Assembly: GCA_963754305.1 (NCBI GenBank)
Contig: CAVWFR010000032.1
Span: 186,001-250,000, forward strand
Direction of reading: 5' to 3'
Source of the DNA: DATEDA01 sp963754305
GTDB lineage: Bacteria > Pseudomonadota > Gammaproteobacteria > Burkholderiales > SG8-39
DNA: 64,000 nucleotides
Shown: positions 40,738 to 49,282 of the stretch, piece after piece
Layout: every line of letters starts with the position of its first letter
Position numbering within the stretch: the stretch's first letter is position 1
Position numbers and translations under genes: made by a program
Notes under the pieces: model-generated
Told to the model about the DNA's origin: nothing
The model's database searches: none
What the model saw: only the letters and a program-made list of their open reading frames with translations

Positions 40738-41154
40738 TTACTTCCCCGGTAGCCGCGCGGGGAAGAGCCTGCGCAGGGTCGGCAGCAGCGACTCGTTCAG
40801 GCGGGTCTTGCCGACCGCCGCATCGGCGCCCGCCCTCGCCGCCGAGTCGCGATAGCTCTCGTCGTCGTCGTCGAGCAGCGCGACGATGCGCGGCGGCGCG
40901 AGGCGGAGCCGGATCAGCCAGCACGCCCGTTCGATGGTCGAGGCGGGCAGGCTCCAGTCCATGAGCACGATCTCGGGCTGGACCTTCCCGGCCTCGATCG
41001 CCGCCTCGTCTGCCGACCGCGCCGAACCTACGACCTCGATCGCCGTTTCGGTCGCGAGGAAATCGAGCAGTGCCCGCAGGAGCCGCGCATTCGCTTCCAC
41101 GACCAGCAGCCGGATCCGCCCGGACGTGGACTGGGCCTGGACGAGGGTGCTCAT
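40738..41154 (-). CDS. Receiver-domain protein with degenerate acidic pocket
   Basis: Stand-alone response-regulator receiver domain of 138 residues. The start is the ATG giving MSTLVQAQSTSGR. The beta1 strand reads LLVVEANARLL where an Asp pair (DD) is expected, so one or both Mg-binding acids are missing. The phosphoacceptor Asp in VLMDWSLP, the Thr/Ser-like segment and the conserved Lys in VGKTRL remain. Phosphorylation may be weak. It lies just after a FlgN-like gene on the same strand. A link to flagella is possible but no flagellar genes are here. Confidence 0.7.
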   Translation of the reverse strand: MSTLVQAQSTSGRIRLLVVEANARLLRALLDFLATETAIEVVGSARSADEAAIEAGKVQPEIVLMDWSLPASTIERACWLIRLRLAPPRIVALLDDDDESYRDSAARAGADAAVGKTRLNESLLPTLRRLFPARLPGK

Positions 41155-41176
41155 CGGGAGCGTCTGCGGCACGGCG

Positions 41177-41599
41177 CTAGTCGGTATCCGTAACGGCCGC
41201 GACCCGATCGCAGACCTTCGCGAGCAGACGCAATGCGAGTGCGCTGTTCTGGGCATTCAGGTCGCTCAGCTCGGCCGTCGCCTCGGCCACCCGTTTCCAG
41301 GCGGCGAAGAGCTTGCGCCCGGGCCTGCCGGCGGCGGCCGCGCAACCGGCGAGGCCCATGGCGCCCGGCGGGAAGCCCTGCGCATCGAGATACGTCGCAC
41401 GCCGCGCCGCGTACAGCTCGAGCGCGTGGAGCTGGACGAGCCGCTCGGCCGAGATCGCGTCGAGCCCGGTCGTGTCGCCGGCCGCGAGAAGGCGGCTCTC
41501 CTCTTCGGCGAGGGCGATCATCTGGACGAGGTGCAGACGCTCGAGCTCGAGCTCCTGCACGAGCGCGCGGAAGGGGTCGGCGGAACGGGTCGCGCTCAT
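41177..41599 (-). CDS. FlgN-like export chaperone family protein
   Basis: Helical protein of 140 residues resembling FlgN, the chaperone that holds hook-associated proteins before export through the flagellar machinery. It shows the typical heptad-rich start LVQELELERLHLVQMIALAEEE, then DAISAERLVQLHALEL and the end with SDLNAQNSALALRLLAKV. The match is by pattern and not a strict signature, and no flagellar gene surrounds it. It is co-oriented with the degenerate receiver 22 bases downstream. Confidence 0.6.
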   Translation of the reverse strand: MSATRSADPFRALVQELELERLHLVQMIALAEEESRLLAAGDTTGLDAISAERLVQLHALELYAARRATYLDAQGFPPGAMGLAGCAAAAGRPGRKLFAAWKRVAEATAELSDLNAQNSALALRLLAKVCDRVAAVTDTD

Positions 41600-41838
41600 C
41601 GAACGGGACGAGCGGTGTCGGCCGCGGCGAGGGGTGTGAGCTCGAGCCCGAACCCGCTCCCCTCTGGTGGCGCTTTGCCCGGCGCTTCAACGCTTTCCGG
41701 GACGGTAGTGCGATGGGCTAGACTCGAGCTCACGGGGCGTGAGGCTACGCGCCGCAGCCCCCGCGCCCTATCGGGGAACGCCTGAGATCGAACTGCGGAG
41801 ACCCTGAATCCGGGCTGACGCCGGAATCGGGACCGCGT

Positions 41839-42489
41839 CTACCGCTCGTCGCTCACCAACCCGATGCGGATCGCATACCGGGTGAGGCCGGCGACGTCGC
41901 GGATGTCGAGGCGGTCCATCAGCTGGGCGCGATGCGTCTCCACCGTTTTTACCGAGAGGTGCAGGCGCTCCGCGATCTCGCGCGTCGAGCGGCCCTCGGC
42001 GATGAGCTGCAGAATCTCGCGCTGGCGCGGCGTCAGGGCGGGACCGGGCTCCTCCGCCTGCAGCCCGCGAACATAGCCCTCGATGACGTGCTTCGAGACT
42101 CGCGGGTCGAGATAGCGCTCGCCGCGCAGCGCCGCGCGGATCGCAAGCTCCAGCTCGTCCACGCTCGCGTCCTTCAACACGTAGCCGGCGGTTCCCGCCT
42201 GCATCGCTTCCCGCACGTACCCCGCGTCGGCGTGCATCGAGAGGATCAGCACCTTCACCCCCGGGGACTCGGCCGCCAGGCGGCGGGCGGCGTCGAGCCC
42301 GTTGAGCTCGGGCATGGCGATGTCGAGGAGCGCGATATCCGGGCCAATGGTCCTGGCGAGCCGCACCGCCTCGCGGCCGTTCGACGCCTCGGCGACGACC
42401 TCGAACCCTTCCGTCGACTCGAGGAGCGACTTCATGCCCGCCCGGACGAGCGCGTGATCGTCGGCGAGCAGGATCCGCACCTTGCTCAC
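41839..42489 (-). CDS. NarL/FixJ-type response regulator
   Basis: Two-component regulator of 216 residues. The receiver (1-120) has LLADDHALVRAG, phosphoacceptor Asp in IALLDIAMPELNG, and Lys in YVLKDAS. The C-terminal LuxR-type helix-turn-helix (about 148-205) has LTPRQREILQLIAEGRSTREIAERLHLS and VKTVETH. GTG start, preceded by GAGGAG. The last two codons of the kinase overlap it (GTGA), so the two are a matched pair. Confidence 0.93.
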   Translation of the reverse strand: MSKVRILLADDHALVRAGMKSLLESTEGFEVVAEASNGREAVRLARTIGPDIALLDIAMPELNGLDAARRLAAESPGVKVLILSMHADAGYVREAMQAGTAGYVLKDASVDELELAIRAALRGERYLDPRVSKHVIEGYVRGLQAEEPGPALTPRQREILQLIAEGRSTREIAERLHLSVKTVETHRAQLMDRLDIRDVAGLTRYAIRIGLVSDER

Positions 42490-45038
42490 CGCGACTCCTC
42501 GCCGAGCGGGAACAGCGCCCGGACCTCGGTGCCGCCCCCGGGGGCGGTGTGCATCTCGAGCCTGCCGCCGGCGAGCTGTGCCCGCTCCTCCATGCCGGAC
42601 AGCCCTGCGCTCTCGCCGCGCGCCGCGCGCCGCGCCGCAGCCGCCGGGTCGAACCCCTGCCCGTCGTCGCGAACCGAGAGCACGAGCTCGCCGTGCGCCG
42701 CGCCGAGCTGGACCGCGAGCCGGCCGGCGCGTGCGTGCCGCAACGCGTTCGTCATCGCTTCCTGCACGATGCGGAAACACGCGGTTTCCACGCCCGGATC
42801 GAGCCGTCGCTGCGGCAGGCGGATATCGGTCGCGATCTCGAGCGGGGCGCGGACGCGGCTGCGCTCGATGTGCGAGCGCAACGCCGCCTCGAGCCCGAGA
42901 TCGTCGAGGATCGTCGGGCGCAACCGCGTCGACAGCGCGCGCACCTCGGCGATCGCGCTCTCGAGCAGCGCGAGGCTGTCATCGAACGCGAGATCGAGCC
43001 CGGCGGCGGCCGAGCGGCGGCGCAGCGTCTGGAGATTGAGCTTGACCGCGGTCAGCACCTGGCCGAGCTCGTCGTGCAGCTCGCGCGCCACCGCGCGGCG
43101 CTCGTCCTCCTGCACCGTGAGCACCCGTCGCGACAGCGTGCCGAGCCGCGCCGTGTACTCGGCGAGCCGCTGCTCGGCGCGCTTGCGCTCGGTGATGTCG
43201 AAGCCGGTCAGGACGGCCCCGGCGAAGTTGCCCGCCGCATCCCGGAGCGGCCCGGCGTTGATCAGGATCGTCCGTGTCGGACCTTCAGGCAGCGTGAGTT
43301 GGAGCTCGTACCCGTGCAGCGCCGGCTCGCCGCGGCGCAGGCGCTCGAGCGGCAGCTCGTCGACCCGGAGCGGCCGGCCGTCGATCGCGAGCCGTGCCCA
43401 CGGCGCGTCGCCCTGGCGCTGGCCGACGATGCGCTCGCGCGGCCGCTTCAGCAGCTCCTCCGCCTCGCGGTTCACGAGCTCGTAGCTGCCGTCCGCGCCG
43501 ATGATCAAGACCGCCTCGGCCATCGTCTCGATGATCTCGCGCATTCGCCGCTCGGCGCTCTTGCGCTCGGTGACGTCGGTCCACGTCGAGAGCACGCCGT
43601 CGAAGTTGCCCGCCGCGTCGTGGAGCGCGGCGGCGTTGGTCGAGATCGTCCGGATCGCGCCGCGGGCGGTGACGACCTGGTACTCGTAGTCGCGGAGCGG
43701 CTGACCGCCGTGCCGCAGCCGCTCGAACGGGTGATCCGCGCTGCGGAACGGCGTGCCGTCGGCCGCGACCCGCGCCCACGGCACCTCGTCGAACCGGACG
43801 CCGACGATGCGGCTCCGGGGAAAGCCGATCAGCTCCTCGCCGGCGCGGTTGAAGAACTCGTAGCGCCCGTCCGCCCCGATGATGGCGAGGCCTTCGGCCA
43901 TCGTCTCGATCGTCTCGCGCAGCCGCCGCTCGGCTTGCTTGCGTTCGGTGATGTCGACCGCCGACAGAACAGCGCCGTCGAAATTCCCCGCGGGATCACG
44001 CAGCGGCATCGCGCTCGCGAGCACGGTGCGCGAGCGGCCCTGCGGCGACACGAGCTGCAGCTCGGTGTCGCGCACGCCCGGCTCCCCGCGGGCGAGCCGG
44101 GCGAACAGGTGCTCGTTGACCGGAAACGGCGCGCCGTCCGGCGTGAGCCGGCCGCAGGGCACCTCGTCGTACCGCACGCCGATGATGCGTTCCCGCGGCA
44201 CGCCGAGCAGCTCCTCCTCGGCGCGGTTGGCGAGCTGATAGCGTCCGTCCGCGCCGACCAGCATCAGGCCTTCGGCAACGGTGTCGAACACCTCCCGGAG
44301 CCGCTGCTCGGCGAACGTGCGCTCGGTGATGTCCACGCCGGTGATGACGATGCCGTCGAACCTGCCGGCCGCGTCGCGCAGCGCCGCGGCGTTCACCGAG
44401 ACGATCCGCGCCCGGCCCTCCGGCGTCACGACCTGGAAGACGTGCTCGCGGACGTTCGGCTCGCCGCGCCGGAGCCGCTCGAACGGATGATCCTCGAGGT
44501 TGAAAGGGGAGCCGTCCGCCGCCGTACGGCGCCAGGAGACCTCGTCAAAGCGTACGCCGACGATCCGGTCGCGTGGGACGCCCAACAGCACCTCCTCGGC
44601 GCGGTTGGCGAGCTCGTAGCGTCCGTCCGCGCCCATGATCAGGACGCCTTCGGCGATGGTGTCGATGACTTCGCGCAGCCGCCCTTCGTGCGCCGCGGCC
44701 TGTTCGAGCGCGGTTTCGCGGTCTGCCTCCAGCCGGGTGCGGGCCGCCATCATTCGGTTGAACTCGGCGCCGATCAGGGCGATCTCGCGCGGTCCGCTTT
44801 CGGGTGCGCGCGCGTCGCCGGCGCCGGAGGCTGCGCGCTGTATCGCCGACACGATGCCGGCGACAGGCCGGCTCAACCGCCGCGCGAGCAGCCACGCGAG
44901 CGCGATCGCGCCGACCCCGAGAGCCGCTACGAACGCGAGCCGCTCGGTCTCCAGCTCGTGGAGCACGAGGAGCGGAACGACGACGGCCGCGATCATCGCG
45001 AAGAGCATCGTCCGCAAGCTGATGGAGAACGGGGACAT
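42486..45038 (-). CDS. NarL-type histidine kinase with four tandem PAS domains
   Basis: Sensor kinase of 850 residues from the ATG giving MSPFSISLRTMLFAM. A GTG 17 codons upstream lies inside a repeat-like hairpin and is less likely. Order: two membrane segments (about 7-55), a HAMP-like segment, four PAS units of 126 residues each, then the HisKA_3 dimerisation domain with phosphoacceptor His655 in RELHDELGQVL and a HATPase domain (REVDDGQGFDP-type and GLSGMEERAQ). The four PAS units are very alike. The signal is unknown. Coupled to the downstream regulator. Confidence 0.93.
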   Translation of the reverse strand: MSPFSISLRTMLFAMIAAVVVPLLVLHELETERLAFVAALGVGAIALAWLLARRLSRPVAGIVSAIQRAASGAGDARAPESGPREIALIGAEFNRMMAARTRLEADRETALEQAAAHEGRLREVIDTIAEGVLIMGADGRYELANRAEEVLLGVPRDRIVGVRFDEVSWRRTAADGSPFNLEDHPFERLRRGEPNVREHVFQVVTPEGRARIVSVNAAALRDAAGRFDGIVITGVDITERTFAEQRLREVFDTVAEGLMLVGADGRYQLANRAEEELLGVPRERIIGVRYDEVPCGRLTPDGAPFPVNEHLFARLARGEPGVRDTELQLVSPQGRSRTVLASAMPLRDPAGNFDGAVLSAVDITERKQAERRLRETIETMAEGLAIIGADGRYEFFNRAGEELIGFPRSRIVGVRFDEVPWARVAADGTPFRSADHPFERLRHGGQPLRDYEYQVVTARGAIRTISTNAAALHDAAGNFDGVLSTWTDVTERKSAERRMREIIETMAEAVLIIGADGSYELVNREAEELLKRPRERIVGQRQGDAPWARLAIDGRPLRVDELPLERLRRGEPALHGYELQLTLPEGPTRTILINAGPLRDAAGNFAGAVLTGFDITERKRAEQRLAEYTARLGTLSRRVLTVQEDERRAVARELHDELGQVLTAVKLNLQTLRRRSAAAGLDLAFDDSLALLESAIAEVRALSTRLRPTILDDLGLEAALRSHIERSRVRAPLEIATDIRLPQRRLDPGVETACFRIVQEAMTNALRHARAGRLAVQLGAAHGELVLSVRDDGQGFDPAAAARRAARGESAGLSGMEERAQLAGGRLEMHTAPGGGTEVRALFPLGEESR
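43167..44678 (-). repeat. Four tandem 378-bp repeats encoding PAS domains
   Basis: Four in-frame units of 378 bases start at 44678, 44300, 43922 and 43544 (read leftward). Each opens LREx-type helix, continues GADGRYELANRAEE and ends GVDITERxxAE. They share most residues, indicating recent tandem duplication inside one gene. Confidence 0.9.
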
Positions 45039-45084
45039 TCCGGCCTGTGCCGGGGGAACGGCCGGCAAGGATAGCCCAGCAACC

Positions 45085-45109
45085 GTCACTCCGGCGAACG
45101 CCGAAGTCC
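45085..45109. repeat. Imperfect hairpin repeat near the kinase 5' end
   Basis: GTCACTCCGGCGAACGCCGAAGT forms an eight-pair stem with one mismatch. It resembles the proteobacterial intergenic CATCCCGGCGAAAGCCGGGA-type repeat and the related copy at 50555-50586. Its position over the upstream GTG argues against that start. Confidence 0.45.
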
Positions 45110-45222
45110 GGGCGGGCGAGCACGGTAGCCCCGGAGTCGAGGAGCAAAGCGAGGGCAGTACCGGATCCCGGTGCGCCGAGCTGACCTCTCACGCGCGAGC
45201 TACGCTCGCGCGTTTCGCCAGG

Positions 45223-46812
45223 TCACTTGTCCATCGAGACCTTCACGAGGTCCTGGAACCAGCTCTGCGCCTGCACGAAGCCCTTCACGTTCTTCGACAT
45301 CGCACGCGGGTTGAGATCGTGGACCACGAAGAGGAAGGGCGCCTCGTCCACGATGATCTGGTGCGCGGCGACGACGCCCTTCTTCAGTGCCTCGGGGTCG
45401 GGGTTCTTCTCGACTGCGCCGATGATCCGGTCGTAGGCCTCGCTCCGGAAGTGGCCCCAGTTCGCGCCGTTCGGCGAACCGTTGGCCGAGAGGAGATAGC
45501 GCGCCATCGTCGCGACGTCCATCGACGGGCTCGAGATGTTCAGCGCGTCGGCGCCGCGCGAGTCCTTGTGCGTGGGTCCGTTCCGCCAGGCCGAGAGCAC
45601 GAGGTTCCATTCGACCACCTCGAACGTGACCTCGAACCCGCAGGCGGCAAGCTGCTGTTGCAGGAGCTCGTTCATCGGCAGCGGGAGCATCTGCCCCGAC
45701 CCCGACGCCGAGATCATCGCGCGCACCTTCACCGGCTTTCCGGCGTGGCCGGCTTCGCCGAGCAGCTTCTTCGCTTTCTCGGGCTCGTAGGCGTAGTTCT
45801 GCGTCGGGTTGCCGAAGAACGGGTGCTTCTTCTGGAAGTAGCCGACCGACGGCTCCGCGAGCCCGCCGAGCATCTTCACCATTGCGTCGCGGTCGACGCA
45901 GTAGTTCGCCGCCTGCCGCACGCGGCGGTCGCGGAACGGCGAATCCTCCTTGGCGGTGTTCAGGATCCACGGCCAGTAGTGGGGATAGGTGTTGGTGACG
46001 ATGGCGTAGCCCGCCGACTTCAGGCTCGCCACCGCGTCCGGCGGGGGCACCTCGATCCAGTCGACCTGTCCGGAGCGCAGCGCCGCGACGCGCGTGTTGG
46101 CCTCGGGGATGGGAAGCAGCACCACCTTGTCGAGCTTCGGGATGCGCGCCTTGTCCCAGTAGTCGGTGTTCTTGACCAGCTCGGCGCGTTCGCGCGGCGT
46201 CCAGCTCGCCAGCTTGAACGGCCCGGTGCCGGCCGGCGCCTTCGACTGCGCCTGCCACGAGCCCGCCTTCTCCCAGCCCTTCGGGCTCGCCATCAGCGGC
46301 CAGACCATGAGCTGCGGGAAGTACGAGAGCGCGCGAATCGTCGTCACGCTCACCGTGGCGTTGTCGACCTTCGCGTAGGACTTGACGTAGGGGTTCCGCG
46401 CGCGCGTGAGCCCGGCGGCAGAGGGCTCGAAGTGCTTCGACTTCTCGTTGTAGAAGCGCTCCATGTTCCACACGAAAGCGTCCGCGTCGAACGGTTCCCC
46501 GTCGTGGAACTTGACGCCCTGGCGCAGCGTGAAGAGCCAGGTGGCCGGATCTTTCGGATCCTGCTTCCATGCGGTCGCGAGCCCAGGGCGGAGATCCGCC
46601 GGGCCGTCGGCCCGCGAGAGATCCCACAGGATGAGCGACTCGAAGATCGGATAGCCGAGGAAGCGCATGCCCTCGAAGCCGTTGTTCGGCATCCCGGTGG
46701 TTGTCGGGATGTCGGAGGCGGTCATCGCAATGCGGAGCGTGCCCTGGCCGGCGGCGGCGAACGCCACGAGGGACAGGAACGCGGCGAGGAGCGGCGCGAG
46801 AGGTCGGGACAT
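45223..46812 (-). CDS. Dipeptide/oligopeptide-type ABC transporter substrate-binding protein
   Basis: Periplasmic binding protein family 5, 529 residues. A signal peptide (1-23, ending AAAGQG) precedes a mature part with the family-5 signature segment (PDLRPGLATAWKQDPKDPATW and FTLRQGVKFHDGEPFDADAF). Members bind peptides, nickel, opines or other organics. The permease and ATPase genes are not next to it, so it is an orphan binding protein, or works with distant components. The ligand is unknown. Confidence 0.9.
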   Translation of the reverse strand: MSRPLAPLLAAFLSLVAFAAAGQGTLRIAMTASDIPTTTGMPNNGFEGMRFLGYPIFESLILWDLSRADGPADLRPGLATAWKQDPKDPATWLFTLRQGVKFHDGEPFDADAFVWNMERFYNEKSKHFEPSAAGLTRARNPYVKSYAKVDNATVSVTTIRALSYFPQLMVWPLMASPKGWEKAGSWQAQSKAPAGTGPFKLASWTPRERAELVKNTDYWDKARIPKLDKVVLLPIPEANTRVAALRSGQVDWIEVPPPDAVASLKSAGYAIVTNTYPHYWPWILNTAKEDSPFRDRRVRQAANYCVDRDAMVKMLGGLAEPSVGYFQKKHPFFGNPTQNYAYEPEKAKKLLGEAGHAGKPVKVRAMISASGSGQMLPLPMNELLQQQLAACGFEVTFEVVEWNLVLSAWRNGPTHKDSRGADALNISSPSMDVATMARYLLSANGSPNGANWGHFRSEAYDRIIGAVEKNPDPEALKKGVVAAHQIIVDEAPFLFVVHDLNPRAMSKNVKGFVQAQSWFQDLVKVSMDK

Positions 46813-47006
46813 GGCGAGGAGTCTCCGGTGACGTTGGCGGGCGTCTGGCGCGACGCACTACCGACGCACAGCGGCAAGTTGCATGCCATCGGAGGGGGGC
46901 GCCCGATTCCCTTTGGCGCCAAGGCTCGAGCGCAGCGAGCCGCGTCCGCACGCCCCGAACTCGTGCACGGAGTGCCTTGCGCTCCCCGAAAGCGGGCGGC
47001 GACGAC

Positions 47007-47387
47007 TCAACGATTTCCGGCGTCGTCCTCGCGCCCGGAAGAGTCCTCGCCGCTTGCGGGCGGGGCCACCCGCGGCGCGCGCCAGATGTGCAGCCACCAG
47101 AATGCCGGCAGCGCGATCGGGTAGAAGAAAGCAAAGCCCGCGACCCACAGCGTCCGCCGCGCCACCGGCATCGAGCGCAGGCCGAGGACGATGAAGGTGT
47201 AGATCAGGAAGATCAGCAGGGCGTTGGCGGCGTTGAAGTGGATGAAGAACGCGTCGATTCCGGAGACCTCGCTCCGCGAGCTCCCGGGCGCAGGGACGAG
47301 CGCGTAGTCGCCCGAGAGCGCGATGAACGCGTACACGACCCCCCAGACCGTCATGAAGCCGAGCACGAGCTTGATCCGAAGGGGCAT
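47007..47387 (-). CDS. Small membrane protein of unknown function
   Basis: Protein of 126 residues with three likely membrane helices (about 4-24, 50-70, 78-98) and an acidic C-terminal tail. No recognised motif. It starts 76 bases downstream of the hydrolase gene on the same strand and may share its transcript. I do not know its function. Confidence 0.65.
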   Translation of the reverse strand: MPLRIKLVLGFMTVWGVVYAFIALSGDYALVPAPGSSRSEVSGIDAFFIHFNAANALLIFLIYTFIVLGLRSMPVARRTLWVAGFAFFYPIALPAFWWLHIWRAPRVAPPASGEDSSGREDDAGNR

Positions 47388-47463
47388 TGCGGGAGAGGTG
47401 CGCCGTCCCCGGCCGGCGGGTGCGGATCCGGCGGCAGACGCGAGGGCGCTCCCGCCGGGATCG

Positions 47464-48309
47464 CTAGAGACCCATCATCCGCATCGCCCCGCGGAACAGC
47501 GCGCTCGACGGATCGGCGAGCTTCCCGAGGATCGAGAAGTGGTGGTCGTCGGGGCAGGGGATGTCCTGGGCGAGCACCTTTTTCCAGTGCCGGCCGAAGG
47601 CCTTGTTCTGCTCCACGAACGGCGGCAACTCCTTGCTGCCGGCGGCGAGATAGAGCGGCGCGTCGGTTGCCGGCGGCAGCGACATCGGGCTGCACTTCCA
47701 GGCTTGCGCCGCGGTCATGCGGACATCGTCGTTGACCGAGGGCACGTTCACGATGTCGCGCAGGTCGTAGACGCCGCTGATCGCCAGGCCGCCGCCCACG
47801 ACCTTCTGCGGCAGATCACGGGCGAACGCCGGCCACAGGGCCGCCAGCGTCATGGCCGTGAGATGACCGCCCGCCGAGTGGCCGGCGACGTAGAGCTGCT
47901 TGTAGGGCGCGCCGAAGTTGCCGCCGTTCCGCCACAGCCACGCCGAGGCCTGCAGTATCTGGCGGACGATCTCCTCGATCGTGACACTCGGGCACAGCGC
48001 GTAATTCGGCACCGCCACGGTCACGCCGTGCTTCACCAGCTCGCCCGCGACGAACGAGTGATCCTTCTTGTCGAGCGCGCGCCAGTAGCCGCCGTGGATG
48101 AACATCAGCAACGCGCGGCTCCGCCCCTGCGGCAGGAAGATGTCGAGCTTCTCCATCGCGTGCGTGCCGAAGGGCACGTCGAGGTAGCAGCGCACCGAAC
48201 GGCGGATGCGCTCGGACTGCTCCGCCCAGCGCGCGAAGAACTGCGGGTGGTCGGGAACCGCGGCCCGGTTGTTGTACTGCGACTCCCAGAAAGCGGTGTC
48301 TCGCTTCAT
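47464..48309 (-). CDS. Alpha/beta hydrolase, kynurenine formamidase-like
   Basis: Cytoplasmic esterase or formamidase of the alpha/beta fold, 281 residues. The oxyanion motif is HGGYW, the nucleophile Ser is in AGHSAGGH, and an Asp and a His (DDHHFSI) follow near the C-terminus. The HGGYW form with the N-terminal segment SQYNNRAAVPDH-like is seen in arylformamidase-type enzymes that open N-formyl kynurenine. That substrate is a suggestion only. I take the ATG at 48309 with GAGGGTGA upstream. It lies 22 bases after a RidA-family gene, so likely an operon. Confidence 0.82.
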   Translation of the reverse strand: MKRDTAFWESQYNNRAAVPDHPQFFARWAEQSERIRRSVRCYLDVPFGTHAMEKLDIFLPQGRSRALLMFIHGGYWRALDKKDHSFVAGELVKHGVTVAVPNYALCPSVTIEEIVRQILQASAWLWRNGGNFGAPYKQLYVAGHSAGGHLTAMTLAALWPAFARDLPQKVVGGGLAISGVYDLRDIVNVPSVNDDVRMTAAQAWKCSPMSLPPATDAPLYLAAGSKELPPFVEQNKAFGRHWKKVLAQDIPCPDDHHFSILGKLADPSSALFRGAMRMMGL

Positions 48310-48331
48310 CGTCACCCTCGATGGCTGTCGT

Positions 48332-48724
48332 TCAATCCGGCACGACCGCCGTGACCTCGATCTCGACCTTCGCGCGGTCCTCGATGAGCGCGGACACTTC
48401 CACCGCGGTCATCGCCGGGTAGTGGCGGCCGATCAGCTCGCGGTAGGCCGCGCCGACCGCCTTTCCGCTCGCGAGGTATTCGCGCTTGCTGGTCACGTAC
48501 CAGGTCATCCGCGTGATGTGCTCCGGCTTTGCACCCCCCTCGGCCAGCACCGCGACGACGTTCGCAAGCGCCTGGCGCGCCTGGCCGGCGAAGTCGTCGG
48601 TCTGGAAGCGGCACTCCGCGTCCCAGCCGACCATGCCGGCGACGAACACCAACCGGCCGCGCGCGGCGACGCCGTTCGAGTAGCCGCGCGGTTGCTGCCA
48701 GCCCTTGGGCTGCAGGATGTCCAT
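48332..48724 (-). CDS. RidA family protein (enamine/imine deaminase-like)
   Basis: RidA/YjgF-type protein of 130 residues from the ATG giving MDILQPKGWQQPRGYSNG. It has RLVFVAGMVGWDAE, QARQALANVVAVLAEGGAKPEHI and the end VEVSALIEDRAKVEIEVTAVV. RidA hydrolyses reactive enamine/imine intermediates from PLP enzymes, and relatives act in aromatic amine or tryptophan catabolism. The usual active-site Arg is not evident where expected, so a paralogous role is possible. It is followed on the same strand by a formamidase-like hydrolase. Confidence 0.85.
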   Translation of the reverse strand: MDILQPKGWQQPRGYSNGVAARGRLVFVAGMVGWDAECRFQTDDFAGQARQALANVVAVLAEGGAKPEHITRMTWYVTSKREYLASGKAVGAAYRELIGRHYPAMTAVEVSALIEDRAKVEIEVTAVVPD

Positions 48725-48840
48725 CGATCGCGTTTGTTCTTCTGGACCGGGGCGAAACCGCGTCGGATTATGCGCCAGCACCGGCGCCCATGCAGGCGGT
48801 GCACCGGCCGGCTCCCGGTGCTCGCTGATATCCTGCGGGC

Positions 48841-49029
48841 ATGAAGGTCAGCGAGGTCCTTCGCATGCTGCAGGACGATGGGTGGTTTTTGGTCGCGACG
48901 CGTGGCAGTCACCGCCAGTTCAAACACGCCTTGAAGCCCGGGCGTGTCACGGTCGCGGGAAAACCGAGCGACGACCTTGCGCCTGGCACTCTAGGCAGTA
49001 TCCTGAAGCAGGCTGGTCTGAAGAAGTGA
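48841..49029 (+). CDS. hicA: HicA-family toxin
   Basis: HicA-like mRNA interferase of 62 residues, a double-stranded RNA-binding-like fold. It has MKVSEVLRMLQDDGWF, the catalytic His24 in RGSHRQFKH and the short C-terminal KPGTLGSILKQAGL-type helix. HicA cleaves mRNA in the absence of its partner. The partner hicB begins nine bases later. It lies between two divergently arranged catabolic genes. Confidence 0.95.
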   Translation: MKVSEVLRMLQDDGWFLVATRGSHRQFKHALKPGRVTVAGKPSDDLAPGTLGSILKQAGLKK

Positions 49030-49038
49030 GAAGCTGAT

Positions 49039-49251
49039 ATGCGCTACGCGATCGTCATCGAGAAAGCCAACGGCAACTATTCGGCTTACGTTCCCGATCT
49101 TCCGGGCTGCGTGGCCACCGGCGACTCAGAGGCGGAGGTGGAATCCCTCATCCGCGAGGCGATCGAGTTCCACGTCGCGGGTCTGCGCGCGGATGGGGCT
49201 CCCGTGCCTCCTCCTTCGAGCCGCGTCGATTACGTAGACGTTGCGGTCTAA
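49039..49251 (+). CDS. hicB: HicB-family antitoxin (short form)
   Basis: HicB-like partner of 70 residues. It has the RNase-H-like half: MRYAIVIEKANGNYSAYVPDLPGCVATGDSEAEVESLIREAIEFH. The C-terminal DNA-binding domain that longer HicB proteins carry is missing, so repression of its own promoter may need another factor. It would neutralise HicA. The ring-hydroxylase gene starts 31 bases after its stop. Confidence 0.93.
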   Translation: MRYAIVIEKANGNYSAYVPDLPGCVATGDSEAEVESLIREAIEFHVAGLRADGAPVPPPSSRVDYVDVAV

Positions 49252-49282
49252 CGACCCCCGCCCACTCAGCCGGAGGAGGACC

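Noticed and set aside
42549..45074. 841-codon plus-strand frame across the histidine kinase
   Set aside because: Opposite-strand shadow of the PAS-repeat kinase; it repeats because the sense gene repeats.
45039..45089. GTG start 17 codons upstream for the kinase
   Set aside because: It lies inside a repeat-like hairpin and adds residues without membrane or domain character.
44635..47124. 829-codon plus-strand frame over the kinase start and binding protein
   Set aside because: Runs through two genes and the gap between them without any recognisable domain.
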